Below, piece after piece: positions 17,733 to 25,359 of a DNA stretch of 64,000 nucleotides. A model generated the notes under the pieces. The model made no database searches, was not told the DNA's origin, and was given only the letters and a program-made list of their open reading frames with translations. The stretch comes from an uncultured Paenibacillus sp. (lineage in GTDB: Bacteria > Bacillota > Bacilli > Paenibacillales > Paenibacillaceae). The DNA is taken from positions 58,774 to 122,773 of the forward strand of contig CALAWP010000061.1 in NCBI GenBank assembly GCA_937895345.1, read 5' to 3'. Numbering within the stretch: the stretch's first letter is position 1; every line of letters begins with the position of its first letter. Both the position numbers and the translations under genes were made by a program.

Positions 17733-17771
17733 CGGCTGCATTCCTTCATCCGGAATGCAGCCGTTTGTTGT
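17733..17771 (+). terminator. Intrinsic terminator after DUF2225 gene
   Basis: Perfect 12-bp arms CGGCTGCATTCC / GGAATGCAGCCG with a 7-base loop, followed by TTTGTTGT. It also separates this operon from the convergent zinc-ribbon gene. Confidence 0.85.
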
Positions 17772-17796
17772 GCGATCCGCTATGAAATAAGCGGAA

Positions 17797-18027
17797 CTAG
17801 CGCAATTCGCGGTCCGTGAGCAGGTAGTCGCGGTCGGCGTCCACGATCGTCAGCCGGTTTCGGCAGCATGGGAAGACGAGCAACTTCTTTTTGCCGCCTT
17901 GGACGTCCTCCAGATGGGACGGCTTCAAGGGCAGCAATACGTTATCGGCTCCGCAGCAGGGGCAGCTTGCGACGTAAATGTCGTCCGAGAACCGTTCGTA
18001 CGGGAAACAGCGGTTGAACGGGATCAT
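17797..18027 (-). CDS. Small putative zinc-ribbon protein (76 aa)
   Basis: Not a named family to me. The sequence carries two cysteine clusters, CPCCGADN (about residues 22-29) and FPCCRNRL (about 52-59), spaced as in a zinc ribbon, and begins MIPFNRCFPYERFSDD. ATG 18027 overlaps the yycC stop by four bases, so the pair is translationally coupled and probably functionally linked. No signal peptide or membrane segment is visible. A nucleic-acid or protein-binding role is possible but unproven. Confidence 0.7.
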   Translation of the reverse strand: MIPFNRCFPYERFSDDIYVASCPCCGADNVLLPLKPSHLEDVQGGKKKLLVFPCCRNRLTIVDADRDYLLTDRELR

Positions 18028-18317
18028 GAGCCGCCGTTCTCCTGCCCGGCGTTGCCGGCCTTCCCGGCGCCGTTCCCTGGTACGGCGTTGTTAGTCTGGC
18101 CGGGGCCGTCGCCTGGTACGGCGTAGTTAGTCTGGCCGGAGCCCTCTCCCGGTACGGCCTCGGCGTTCTGGACGCTTGCGGCTTCCTTTTTGGCGAGCTC
18201 GGCAAGCTTTTGCAGCAAAATATGTTTGGGCATGTGCATGAGATGCTCCAGCGGCACGCCAAGCTGCTTGGACAATTTAATGGCGGTTTCCGGCGATATT
18301 TGCAATGGTTGCGACAT
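18024..18317 (-). CDS. yycC: YycC family protein with tandem-repeat tail
   Basis: The first 45 residues match the short Bacillus YycC family (PLQISPETAIKLSKQLGVPL, then HLMHMPKHILLQKLAELAKK). Function is unknown. Unlike the Bacillus protein of about 50 residues, this one continues into a Gly/Asn/Pro-rich tail made of three 12-residue repeats (AVPGEGSGQTNY and two variants), then NAGQENGGS. The tail is probably a recent expansion and disordered. It is the first gene of a two-gene minus-strand operon with the zinc-ribbon protein. Confidence 0.85.
   Translation of the reverse strand: MSQPLQISPETAIKLSKQLGVPLEHLMHMPKHILLQKLAELAKKEAASVQNAEAVPGEGSGQTNYAVPGDGPGQTNNAVPGNGAGKAGNAGQENGGS
18051..18158 (-). 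repeat. Three 36-bp direct repeats inside yycC
   Basis: GGTACGGC recurs at 18079, 18115 and 18151, exactly 36 bp apart, encoding 12-residue units that start AVPG. The period is a multiple of three, so copy changes would keep the frame. Confidence 0.85.
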
Positions 18318-18486
18318 GGGTGTAGTCCTCCCGAACGATTTCGATTGCAGCTCCTTGCTTTAGCCGCAGGTGCTTGAGATATAATAAAGTTATACACTGC
18401 CGAGAAGGTTTGCGCAACAATGCGGCTGCCGCTCGGCTTTATTATTGATTGAGCCTTATGAACGATAAAGACGAGGTGATGAGAGG

Positions 18487-20286
18487 ATGAGCAATACATA
18501 CGCGTTAAGTTGGGATTTGGAGGTTATATATCCGGGCGGTTCGGGTTCGCAGGCGTTCGAGAAGGAATTGTCCGGCATGGAGGAAGCGATCGCCCGCTTG
18601 AACCGCAGCTTCGAAAGCGAGAATCATGAGGAGCCGCTTGCAGAGAGGGTGCCTCGGATGACGCAGCTGGTGCAAACGATTTTGCTTTCCTTGAGGCAGT
18701 CGGAATCTTTTGTCGGCTGTTTGATGGCGCAGGATGTGAAGGATGCCGGAGCGGCGGCCTTGAACGAACGGGTAAAAACGATCGCGGCCAATTTTCAGGC
18801 GGCTCTGTCCCGATATGACAACGAATTGAGGGAGATCGGGGACAGCGATTGGGAGCAGCTGCTGCAAGCGGACGGGTTGAAGGACGTCGCCTTTAACTTG
18901 GACGAACGAAGAGAGCTGGCCAAGCTGAAGCTGGCGCCCGAGCTGGAGGCTCTTGTCGGAGAATTGGCCATCGACGGCTACCACGGCTGGGGCGACTTCT
19001 ACAATGTCTTTGTCGGCCATGCGCGCTTTCGCGATATCGGCCCTGTCGGCGAGCCGACGGATCGCATCTTGTCCGCGGGGCAGATGCAGAACCGGCTGTC
19101 CGAGAAGGATCGTCGGATCCGGCAGGCGGCGTTCGCCGAGTGGGAGCGGGAATGGTCCGAGCTGGCCCATTTGGGCGCCGAGGCGCTGAATCGGATCGCG
19201 GGTTTCCGGTTGAAGCTGTATGGGAAGCGCGGATGGGATTCCGTGCTGCAGGAGCCTCTTCATATGAACCGGATGAGCGAGGCGACGCTGAACGCGATGT
19301 GGGCGGCGGTGGAGGAGGGCAAGGCGCTGCTTGTTCCTTATTTTGAACGGAAGGCTAAGCTGCTTGGCGTCGACAAGCTGGACTGGCATGACGTCGAGGC
19401 GCCGATCGGCGAGTCCGAAGCGACGATTTCGTATGACGAAGCGGCGCGGTTTATCGTGGAGCAGTTCCGCTCCTTCAGCCCCGCGCTTGCGGAGCTGTCC
19501 GAAACGGCGTTTCGCGACCGCTGGATCGAAGCGGAGGACCGGCCGGGCAAACGCCCGGGAGGCTTCTGCACATCGCTGCCCAAAAGCGGCCAGACTCGCA
19601 TTTTCATGACTTATTCCGGCACGGCCTCGAATATATCGACGCTGGCGCATGAGCTTGGCCATGCCTACCATCAGCACGTCATGAACGATTTGCCTGCCTT
19701 GTCGCAGGAATATGCGATGAACGTAGCGGAAACCGCTTCGACGTTTTCGGAAATGATCATGTCCGACCGGGCGATCAAAGCCGCGGGCAGCGACGAGGAA
19801 AAGCTGGTTCAGCTCGAAGAGAAAATTCAGCGTTCGGTGGCGTTTTTTATGAACATCCATGCCCGGTTCCTGTTCGAGACCCGCTTCTACGAGCTGCGGC
19901 GCGGCGGTTTGGTGCCGGTCGAGAAACTGAACGAGCTCATGGAAGAGGCGCAAAAGGAAGCGTACCGCGGGCTGCTCGGCCAGCCGCATCCGCTGTTCTG
20001 GGCGTCGAAGCTGCATTTTTATTTGACCGACGTGCCGTTTTACAATTTCCCATATACGTTCGGCTATTTGTTCAGCGCCGGCATTTACGCGAGAGCGCTT
20101 CGCGAGGGCGAGGGCTTCGCTTCCCGGTACGACGATTTGCTGCGGGACACGGGAAGCATGACGGTCGAGCAGCTGGCTCGTAAACATTTGGACGTCGATC
20201 TGGAGCAGCCGGATTTTTGGCGCGAAGCCGTAGCGCTGACCGGCGAGGACGTGCGCCAGTTTTTGGAGCTGACCGATCAAAAGTAA
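18487..20286 (+). CDS. pepF: Oligoendopeptidase F (M3 family metallopeptidase)
   Basis: Cytoplasmic zinc peptidase cleaving short peptides. The 599-residue length is typical of the PepF/M3 family. The zinc-binding HELGH motif starts at His388, and the downstream helix with the third ligand is in NVAETASTFSEM. The N-terminal helical domain and the C-terminal SKLHFYLTDVPFYNFPYTFGYLFS segment are also characteristic. ATG 18487 is preceded by GATGAGAGG. It is divergent from yycC across 169 bp and ends at a strong terminator. Confidence 0.95.
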   Translation: MSNTYALSWDLEVIYPGGSGSQAFEKELSGMEEAIARLNRSFESENHEEPLAERVPRMTQLVQTILLSLRQSESFVGCLMAQDVKDAGAAALNERVKTIAANFQAALSRYDNELREIGDSDWEQLLQADGLKDVAFNLDERRELAKLKLAPELEALVGELAIDGYHGWGDFYNVFVGHARFRDIGPVGEPTDRILSAGQMQNRLSEKDRRIRQAAFAEWEREWSELAHLGAEALNRIAGFRLKLYGKRGWDSVLQEPLHMNRMSEATLNAMWAAVEEGKALLVPYFERKAKLLGVDKLDWHDVEAPIGESEATISYDEAARFIVEQFRSFSPALAELSETAFRDRWIEAEDRPGKRPGGFCTSLPKSGQTRIFMTYSGTASNISTLAHELGHAYHQHVMNDLPALSQEYAMNVAETASTFSEMIMSDRAIKAAGSDEEKLVQLEEKIQRSVAFFMNIHARFLFETRFYELRRGGLVPVEKLNELMEEAQKEAYRGLLGQPHPLFWASKLHFYLTDVPFYNFPYTFGYLFSAGIYARALREGEGFASRYDDLLRDTGSMTVEQLARKHLDVDLEQPDFWREAVALTGEDVRQFLELTDQK

Positions 20287-20295
20287 CGGCACATT

Positions 20296-20336
20296 GCCAG
20301 CCGGCATCCGGACTCGGATGCCGGCTGGCTTTAGTT
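20296..20336 (+). terminator. Intrinsic terminator after pepF
   Basis: Perfect 15-bp arms (20296-20310 and 20315-20329) with a 4-base loop, followed by TTTAGTTTA. Confidence 0.85.
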
Positions 20337-20602
20337 TACGGCTGCGTAGCGCCGAACGCGGCTCCGAGGACTGCGGATGGACTACGCCGGGACTGTGCCG
20401 GGCATTATGCCGGGAACTGTGTAGGGAACACCGCTTGGTACGGCACCAAGGGCTGCGCGGGACTGTGTTGGGGAGATCGCCGGAACGACACCAAGGACTG
20501 CGACCGGAAATCATGAAAAGAACTGGCTCTGGGAATTGCACTGGGTTGGGCCATGAGCAGAAAACTTGACGTTGCACCACCACTCCGCCGCTGTGTTTCA
20601 CA
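20337..20602. other. Gene-free stretch with short degenerate repeats
   Basis: No convincing gene on either strand. The stretch has repeated short words such as GCCGGGACTGTG and GCCGGGAACTGTG around 20386-20416 and ACACCAAGG/GCACCAAGG around 20448-20496, as expected of a decayed tandem repeat. Open frames here lack ribosome binding sites and family-like sequence. Confidence 0.5.
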
Positions 20603-20755
20603 CTAAGTAACATTTTCAACAACAGCAATTGGAGCGACGTCGGTGCAGGTTTGTAAGTAACATAATCAACCTTGCAGCGTGGAGAGCGCCGTCGGCGCAG
20701 ATCTGTAAGTAACAAAATCAGCGAGAACGATCGGAAGTCGATTTATGCAGCTTGC
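20603..20755. repeat. Degraded array of the ~51-bp intergenic repeat family (array 1)
   Basis: TAAGTAACA recurs at 20604, 20654 and 20706 (spacings 50 and 52). Between copies are related segments (TTGGAGCG with GTCGGTGCAG, and TGGAGAGCG with GTCGGCGCAG). The layout GTAAGT, then TCAACCTT, then GAGCG is the same as in the two long arrays at 43531 and 63480, but the sequence is far more diverged. Confidence 0.55.
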
Positions 20756-20808
20756 CATGGTGTAAAATCGGCCGCGATTTAGCCGCCGAACGGGCTGTCA
20801 ATCGAATA

Positions 20809-20837
20809 TTGTACAACATATCCAATTGTGCTATGTT
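20809..20837 (+). promoter_or_regulatory. Possible ccpN promoter
   Basis: TTGTAC (20809-20814) and TATGTT (20832-20837) are 17 bases apart in an AT-rich patch. The match is moderate. A start near 20844 would give a very short leader before ATG 20870. Confidence 0.35.
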
Positions 20838-20869
20838 ATATGAAGAATCTAACGTATTATTTTTAAAAT

Positions 20870-21556
20870 ATGAGTCACAAAAAGAAAGAGGGGAGTACGA
20901 TTCAGCTTTCTTCCAGGCAATTGGAGCTTCTGGAGCTTGTCAAAAAGCATGCGCCGGTGACCGGGGAGCAGCTGGCCGAGCATTTGGGCGTCAGCCGTCC
21001 CACGCTGCGTTCGGACCTGTCCCTGCTCGTCATGCTGGGCATGCTGGATGCGAAGCCGAAGGTGGGCTATTTTCTCGGCAACTCGTACCGGGCCGGGAAC
21101 GACGGATTGCGCAAGCTTTCCGGGATGACGGTCAGACAAGTGCAAGGCGTTCCCGTCAACATTCCGGACACGTTGTCCGTGCATGACGCCGTTATTACTT
21201 TGTTTACCGAAAATGCGGACACGCTGCTGGTCGTAGGCGAGCATAAGCGGCTGGCGGGCATCGTCACGCCGAAGGATCTGCTGAAAATTACGCTCGGAAA
21301 TGCCGGCGCCGCCTCGATTCCCGTCAGTATGGTCATGACCCGGTATCCGAATCTGGTCACGCTGCTGCCCGACGATTCCATAGTGGATGCCATCGGAAGG
21401 ATGGCCCTTCATCAGGTAGATTGCTTGCCGGTCGTCGCGTCGAATGCCGAGCCGGGAGAGCAGCCGGAAGTAATTGGCTGGGTGTCCAAATCAAACATTA
21501 TTCGGCTGATGGCGGACATGCTGACCGCAGGCGAACAGGGGGATCCTCATTTATGA
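20870..21556 (+). CDS. ccpN: Transcriptional repressor CcpN
   Basis: HTH-CBS repressor that in Bacillus subtilis shuts off gluconeogenic genes (gapB, pckA) on glucose. An N-terminal winged helix-turn-helix (about residues 18-65; APVTGEQLAEHLGVSRPTLR) is followed by two CBS domains (about 80-140 and 150-215). The start is uncertain: ATG 20870 has no ribosome binding site, whereas AGAGGGGAG at 20886-20895 lies inside the frame and precedes a possible ATT start at 20900, close to where Bacillus CcpN begins. The stop overlaps the ppsR start (ATGA), the conserved ccpN-yqfL pair. Confidence 0.92.
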   Translation: MSHKKKEGSTIQLSSRQLELLELVKKHAPVTGEQLAEHLGVSRPTLRSDLSLLVMLGMLDAKPKVGYFLGNSYRAGNDGLRKLSGMTVRQVQGVPVNIPDTLSVHDAVITLFTENADTLLVVGEHKRLAGIVTPKDLLKITLGNAGAASIPVSMVMTRYPNLVTLLPDDSIVDAIGRMALHQVDCLPVVASNAEPGEQPEVIGWVSKSNIIRLMADMLTAGEQGDPHL

Positions 21557-22353
21557 CCAGACATACGATTTACGTCTGCTCGGACGCTGTCGGGGAAACG
21601 GCGGAAGCGGTGGCGCGGGCAACGCTCAGGCAATTTGCCTCCGAGCACGTCAACATTAAACGATACGGCCATATCCGGACGGAGGAGGAAATTGTGCGCA
21701 TCGTTCACGAAGCGGCCCAATCCGGCGGATTTATCAGCTACACGCTGGTGCAGCCGGAGCTTCGGGAGCTTATGCGGGAGGAAACGGTCAAGCTGGGCGT
21801 AAGGGCGGTCGACGTCATGGGGCCGATGATGCAGGCTTATATCGATACGTTCGGAAGTTTTCCGAAAAAAGAACCCGGTTTGCTGCATTCCATCGACGAT
21901 GCGTATTACCGGCGCATGGACGCCATCGAATTTGCGGTAAAATTCGACGACGGCAAGGATGTAAGCGGCCTGATGCAGGCGCAAGTCGTCTTGATCGGCG
22001 TGTCGCGGACGTCGAAAACGCCGTTGAGCATTTTTTTGTCCCATAAAGGAATCAAAACGGCGAATCTTCCGCTCATTCCCGAGGTTAATATTCCGAAGGA
22101 ATTGCAAAGCGGGCCGGACAAATTGATCGTAGGCTTGACCATGCAGCCGGAACAGCTGCTGGAAATCCGGACGGAGCGGCTCAAGACGCTCGGGCTTCCC
22201 GCGGCTTCGCAATACGCGTCCCCGGAGCGGATTCGAGAGGAGCTCGACTATGCGGCGTCGGTCATGCGAAATTTGGATTGTCCGGTCATTGACGTAACGA
22301 ATCGGGCGATCGAGGAAACGGCAGGCATTATCATTGAATGGTTTCATAATTAA
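21553..22353 (+). CDS. ppsR: Pyruvate, phosphate dikinase/PEP synthase regulatory protein (YqfL/PpsR)
   Basis: Bifunctional kinase/phosphorylase of the DUF299 family, which controls PPDK or PEP synthase by ADP-dependent phosphorylation and Pi-dependent dephosphorylation. The N-terminus YVCSDAVGETAEAVARA and the P-loop-like GVSRTSKTP (from about residue 149), then FLSHKGIKTANLPLIPE, are diagnostic. Length 266 is typical. ATG 21553 overlaps the ccpN stop by four bases. In Bacillus the YqfL homologue modulates CcpN activity, which fits the coupling here. Confidence 0.95.
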   Translation: MTRHTIYVCSDAVGETAEAVARATLRQFASEHVNIKRYGHIRTEEEIVRIVHEAAQSGGFISYTLVQPELRELMREETVKLGVRAVDVMGPMMQAYIDTFGSFPKKEPGLLHSIDDAYYRRMDAIEFAVKFDDGKDVSGLMQAQVVLIGVSRTSKTPLSIFLSHKGIKTANLPLIPEVNIPKELQSGPDKLIVGLTMQPEQLLEIRTERLKTLGLPAASQYASPERIREELDYAASVMRNLDCPVIDVTNRAIEETAGIIIEWFHN

Positions 22354-22385
22354 TTGGCTATACCGATAACACGGGGGGAATCGAA

Positions 22386-22784
22386 ATGAACAGAACTTTC
22401 GTCATGGTAAAGCCGGACGCGGTCGCTCGCGGTCTGATCGGCCGCATCGTCGCGCGTTTTGAGGAAAAGGGATTCAAGCTTGCCGATGTCAAAATGATGA
22501 CCATCAGCCGGGAGCTCGCCGAAACGCATTACGGGCATTTGAAGGCTAAGCCTTTTTTTGAAGAGCTTGTTGATTTCATCATGTCGGGACCGGTATTTGC
22601 CATGATTTTGGAGGGGACGAACGCCGTGGCCAACGCCAGATCCGTCATCGGGGCGACCAATCCTGTCGAAGCCGTTCCGGGTTCGATTCGCGGCGATTTC
22701 GGCATGGACGTTGCCAGCAACATCGTGCACGGCTCGGATTCGGACGACAATGCCGAACGGGAAATTCGATTGTTTTTCGGATAG
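22386..22784 (+). CDS. ndk: Nucleoside diphosphate kinase
   Basis: Transfers the gamma-phosphate between nucleoside di- and triphosphates through a phospho-histidine. Family motifs are RTFVMVKPDAVARGLIGRI at the start and catalytic His115 in NIVHGSDS. Length is 132 residues against about 145-150 for most homologues: the protein ends soon after IRLFFG, lacking the usual C-terminal extension. ATG 22386 is preceded by ACGGGGGGAA. It lies 32 bases after ppsR and may share its transcript. Confidence 0.95.
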   Translation: MNRTFVMVKPDAVARGLIGRIVARFEEKGFKLADVKMMTISRELAETHYGHLKAKPFFEELVDFIMSGPVFAMILEGTNAVANARSVIGATNPVEAVPGSIRGDFGMDVASNIVHGSDSDDNAEREIRLFFG

Positions 22785-22805
22785 AAAAACGAGAACGGAT
22801 GACGG

Positions 22806-22835
22806 TTGACGGCCTTGTCCAAAGTATGGTAAATT
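22806..22835 (+). promoter_or_regulatory. Promoter between ndk and the pilus operon
   Basis: TTGACG (22806-22811) and TAAATT (22830-22835) with an 18-base spacer. A transcript from about 22842 would run straight into the hairpin at 22862-22910. Confidence 0.45.
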
Positions 22836-22861
22836 CATGTCAAGCGAATAAAGCGAAACGG

Positions 22862-22910
22862 AAGCACCGTATCGGGTCAGCATGAAGCTGCACCTGAACG
22901 GTGCTTTTTT
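22862..22910 (+). terminator. Hairpin with T-tract upstream of the Tad operon
   Basis: Outer arms AAGCACCGT (22862-22870) and ACGGTGCTT (22898-22906) with an inner GGTCAG / CTGcACC pairing and a run of six T. It could be the ndk terminator, or, since a promoter lies just before it, the terminator of a short RNA or attenuator. Confidence 0.7.
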
Positions 22911-22961
22911 GCGTTTCCGCTTATTATATCGCGATTGCGCGAAGGGAAGGGGGCGAATCGG

Positions 22962-24134
22962 ATGAAACGGTGTCAGCTTGCCCTGGCCGTGAAGGAAACC
23001 GAATATTTAAGGCGATTTGCGGATTATGTTCGGGGCAGTTCTTTCGGCGAACGCTGGCAAGTGGCGGCTTTTACGAATGCGGAGGCATGCAGGCAGTACG
23101 TCAAGCAAGGTTATGCCGTCGACCTGGTCGCCGCGGAGCCGGAGCTTCTGATGGAGCTGCAGGACAAGCTGCCGGACGTGCCGGCGGTTGCGCTGGTCGG
23201 CAAGCTTGGGGAAAGCCCGTTCGAGCGTGAGCTTGTTCAGTACCAGCCGCTCCCGGCGCTGCTGAAGGCGATGACGGAGCTTCATGCCGCGTTGTCGGGT
23301 TATCGGAACCGGCAGGCGGCCGGCAGGGAAGGGGAACGGGTCCGGGTGATCGCCGTCCATTCCGCCTCCGGCGGCGTCGGCAAAACGGCGGCAGCTCTTC
23401 ATCTTGTTCATGCGGCGGGATCGCGGGACCTGAAGGCGTTTTATCTCAATCTGGAACGATGGAATGCGGTTCAGCTGCTGGTGTCGGATCAAGCCGAGTC
23501 GAGCGGAGCCGGTGCGGATAACGGGTTGTCCGGGCTGCTGTATGCCGTCAAGGCGCAGCCGGGGCAATGGGAGCAATTGGTGCAATGGCTGAGCGGGCGC
23601 GTGTTGTATCATCCGGTTCTGAAAGGAGATTATTTGCCGCCGTTTGCCAACCCGGACGACCGGCTTACGCTGGCTGCCGATGACGCGGCCGCGTTAATCG
23701 GCGTCGTGGCGCGTACGGGCCGCTACGACATTGTCGTCATCGATTTGGACGACGGGCTGGACGAGCTGCATATGGCCGTTCTGGAACGCGCCGACAGCGT
23801 CGTCTCCGTCATCGGCGGCGAATGGAGCTCGATGCACAAGCATCGGCTTTTATCCCGACACGGGCTGCAGAAATGGGGAGCGCGTTACCGGGACATCTCG
23901 GGCAAGTCGCTCCTCGTCCGCAACGGCGGCATCGGCGCGCCGGATAACCGCCGGGAATCGGCGCAAGAGGCGCATGGCCCGGACTTGCCGGCGGCGATCA
24001 TGCCGGAAGTTCCGGAATGGCGAAACGGCGCCGGAGCGGCGCTGCTGTCCTCGCCCGCTTACAGGGCGGCGGCGGCCAGGCTTCTTCGCCGGCTGACGGG
24101 AGAAGAGGAGGTCGTCTCCGATGGAATTCGATGA
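22962..24134 (+). CDS. tadZ: Tad pilus ParA-like ATPase TadZ/CpaE
   Basis: MinD/ParA-type protein that positions the Tad pilus machine at the membrane. The 390-residue product has an N-terminal atypical receiver-like domain (about 1-115) without a clear phospho-acceptor Asp, then a P-loop SASGGVGKTA (from residue 134) and a DIVVIDLDDG strand in the Walker B position. The deviant Walker A second lysine is not obvious. ATG 22962 follows GAAGGGAAGGGGG. The 3' end overlaps tadA by 14 bases. It is the first gene of a nine-gene operon. Confidence 0.85.
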   Translation: MKRCQLALAVKETEYLRRFADYVRGSSFGERWQVAAFTNAEACRQYVKQGYAVDLVAAEPELLMELQDKLPDVPAVALVGKLGESPFERELVQYQPLPALLKAMTELHAALSGYRNRQAAGREGERVRVIAVHSASGGVGKTAAALHLVHAAGSRDLKAFYLNLERWNAVQLLVSDQAESSGAGADNGLSGLLYAVKAQPGQWEQLVQWLSGRVLYHPVLKGDYLPPFANPDDRLTLAADDAAALIGVVARTGRYDIVVIDLDDGLDELHMAVLERADSVVSVIGGEWSSMHKHRLLSRHGLQKWGARYRDISGKSLLVRNGGIGAPDNRRESAQEAHGPDLPAAIMPEVPEWRNGAGAALLSSPAYRAAAARLLRRLTGEEEVVSDGIR

Positions 24135-25359
24135 CAGCATCGCGGAACTGAGAAGCCGCGTCCGCGCCCGCATCGATTTCGGAGGCGCGGTGAGCGACGA
24201 GGAGCTGCGAGGCATTGCCGAGGAAGTGGTTTTCGAATGGTGCGCCCGTCATCCATTGACGGCCGCGGCGAAGGTTAAGCTTGTTAAGCGGCTGTACCAT
24301 TCCTTCAGAGGGCTGGACATTATCCAGCCCTTAATGGAGGACCCGGGCATCAGCGAAATTATGATCAATCGCCACGACGAAATCTTCGTCGAACGGAACG
24401 GGACCATTTCGCTGCTGAACGGCGCTTTCGAAAGCAGGGAAAGGCTTGAGGATCTTATTCAAAGCATCGTGTCCGGCGTGAATCGCACGGTGAATGAATC
24501 GTCACCGATCGTGGATGCCAGGCTCAGGGACGGCTCCAGGGTACATGTCGTGCTGCCGCCCGTTGCGCTCAAAGGGCCTTGCCTGACCATCCGAAAGTTT
24601 CCCGATCGGCCGATGTCGATGGCGCAGCTCGTCGGATTAGGCTCGCTTACGGAAGAAGCGGCGCGGACGTTAAGGACGCTGGTCGAAGCCAGATACAACA
24701 TTTTTATTAGCGGCGGAACCGGGACGGGCAAGACGACGTTTCTTAACGCGCTGTCCCAGTTTATTCCGGGCGACGAAAGAATCGTGACGATCGAAGATTC
24801 GGCCGAGCTGCAAATCCGCTCCGTGCCGAATCTGGTATCGCTGGAAACGCGCAACGCCAACACCGAGGGAAAAGGAGAAATTACGGTGCGCGATCTGATC
24901 CGGGCGTCGCTGCGGATGCGGCCGGACCGCATAATCGTCGGGGAGGTTCGCGGGGGCGAAGCGCTGGACATGCTTCAGGCGCTGAATACCGGCCATGACG
25001 GCTCCATTTCGACCGGTCACGGCAACAGCGCCAAAGATATGATGGCGAGACTCGAATCGATGGTTTTGAGCGCGGCGGAATTGCCGATTCCGGTCATTCG
25101 CCGGCAGCTGGCTTCGGCCATCGAGATCATGGTTCATTTGTCTCGTTATCGGGACCGTTCGAGGAGGGTCAGCGAGATCAGCGAGGTGACCGGCATCGAA
25201 GATGGCGAAATTCAGCTGCGGCCGTTGTACCGGTTTTGCGAGGATGGTGAAAGCGGAGACGTCGTCTGCGGCGGCTTGCGGCGGACGGAACACCGGCTGG
25301 AGCGGACGGATAAGCTTCGCATGGCCGGAAAGGAGCTGTCTTATGAAGAAGCCACTTAA
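24121..25359 (+). CDS. tadA: Tad pilus assembly ATPase TadA/CpaF
   Basis: Hexameric secretion ATPase that drives pilin polymerisation. It is a 412-residue VirB11/CpaF-like protein with Walker A GGTGTGKTTF (from about residue 198), Asp box DERIVTIEDSAELQI, Walker B RPDRIIVGEVRGGEALDML, and His box GHDGSISTGHGNS. ATG 24121 lies inside the end of tadZ, so translation is coupled. It works with TadB and TadC, encoded next. The tail beyond about residue 385 is charged and poorly conserved. Confidence 0.94.
   Translation: MEFDDSIAELRSRVRARIDFGGAVSDEELRGIAEEVVFEWCARHPLTAAAKVKLVKRLYHSFRGLDIIQPLMEDPGISEIMINRHDEIFVERNGTISLLNGAFESRERLEDLIQSIVSGVNRTVNESSPIVDARLRDGSRVHVVLPPVALKGPCLTIRKFPDRPMSMAQLVGLGSLTEEAARTLRTLVEARYNIFISGGTGTGKTTFLNALSQFIPGDERIVTIEDSAELQIRSVPNLVSLETRNANTEGKGEITVRDLIRASLRMRPDRIIVGEVRGGEALDMLQALNTGHDGSISTGHGNSAKDMMARLESMVLSAAELPIPVIRRQLASAIEIMVHLSRYRDRSRRVSEISEVTGIEDGEIQLRPLYRFCEDGESGDVVCGGLRRTEHRLERTDKLRMAGKELSYEEAT

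Noticed and set aside
20287..20570. Small genes in the pepF-ccpN gap
   Set aside because: Open frames of 90-100 codons there start inside pepF or lack ribosome binding sites and read as Arg/Gly/Cys-rich translations of GC-rich repeats.
22882..22965. A 27-codon leader peptide ending on the tadZ start (ATGA overlap)
   Set aside because: It has no ribosome binding site, runs through the terminator hairpin, and the peptide shows no attenuation-type codon run. The overlap is probably chance.
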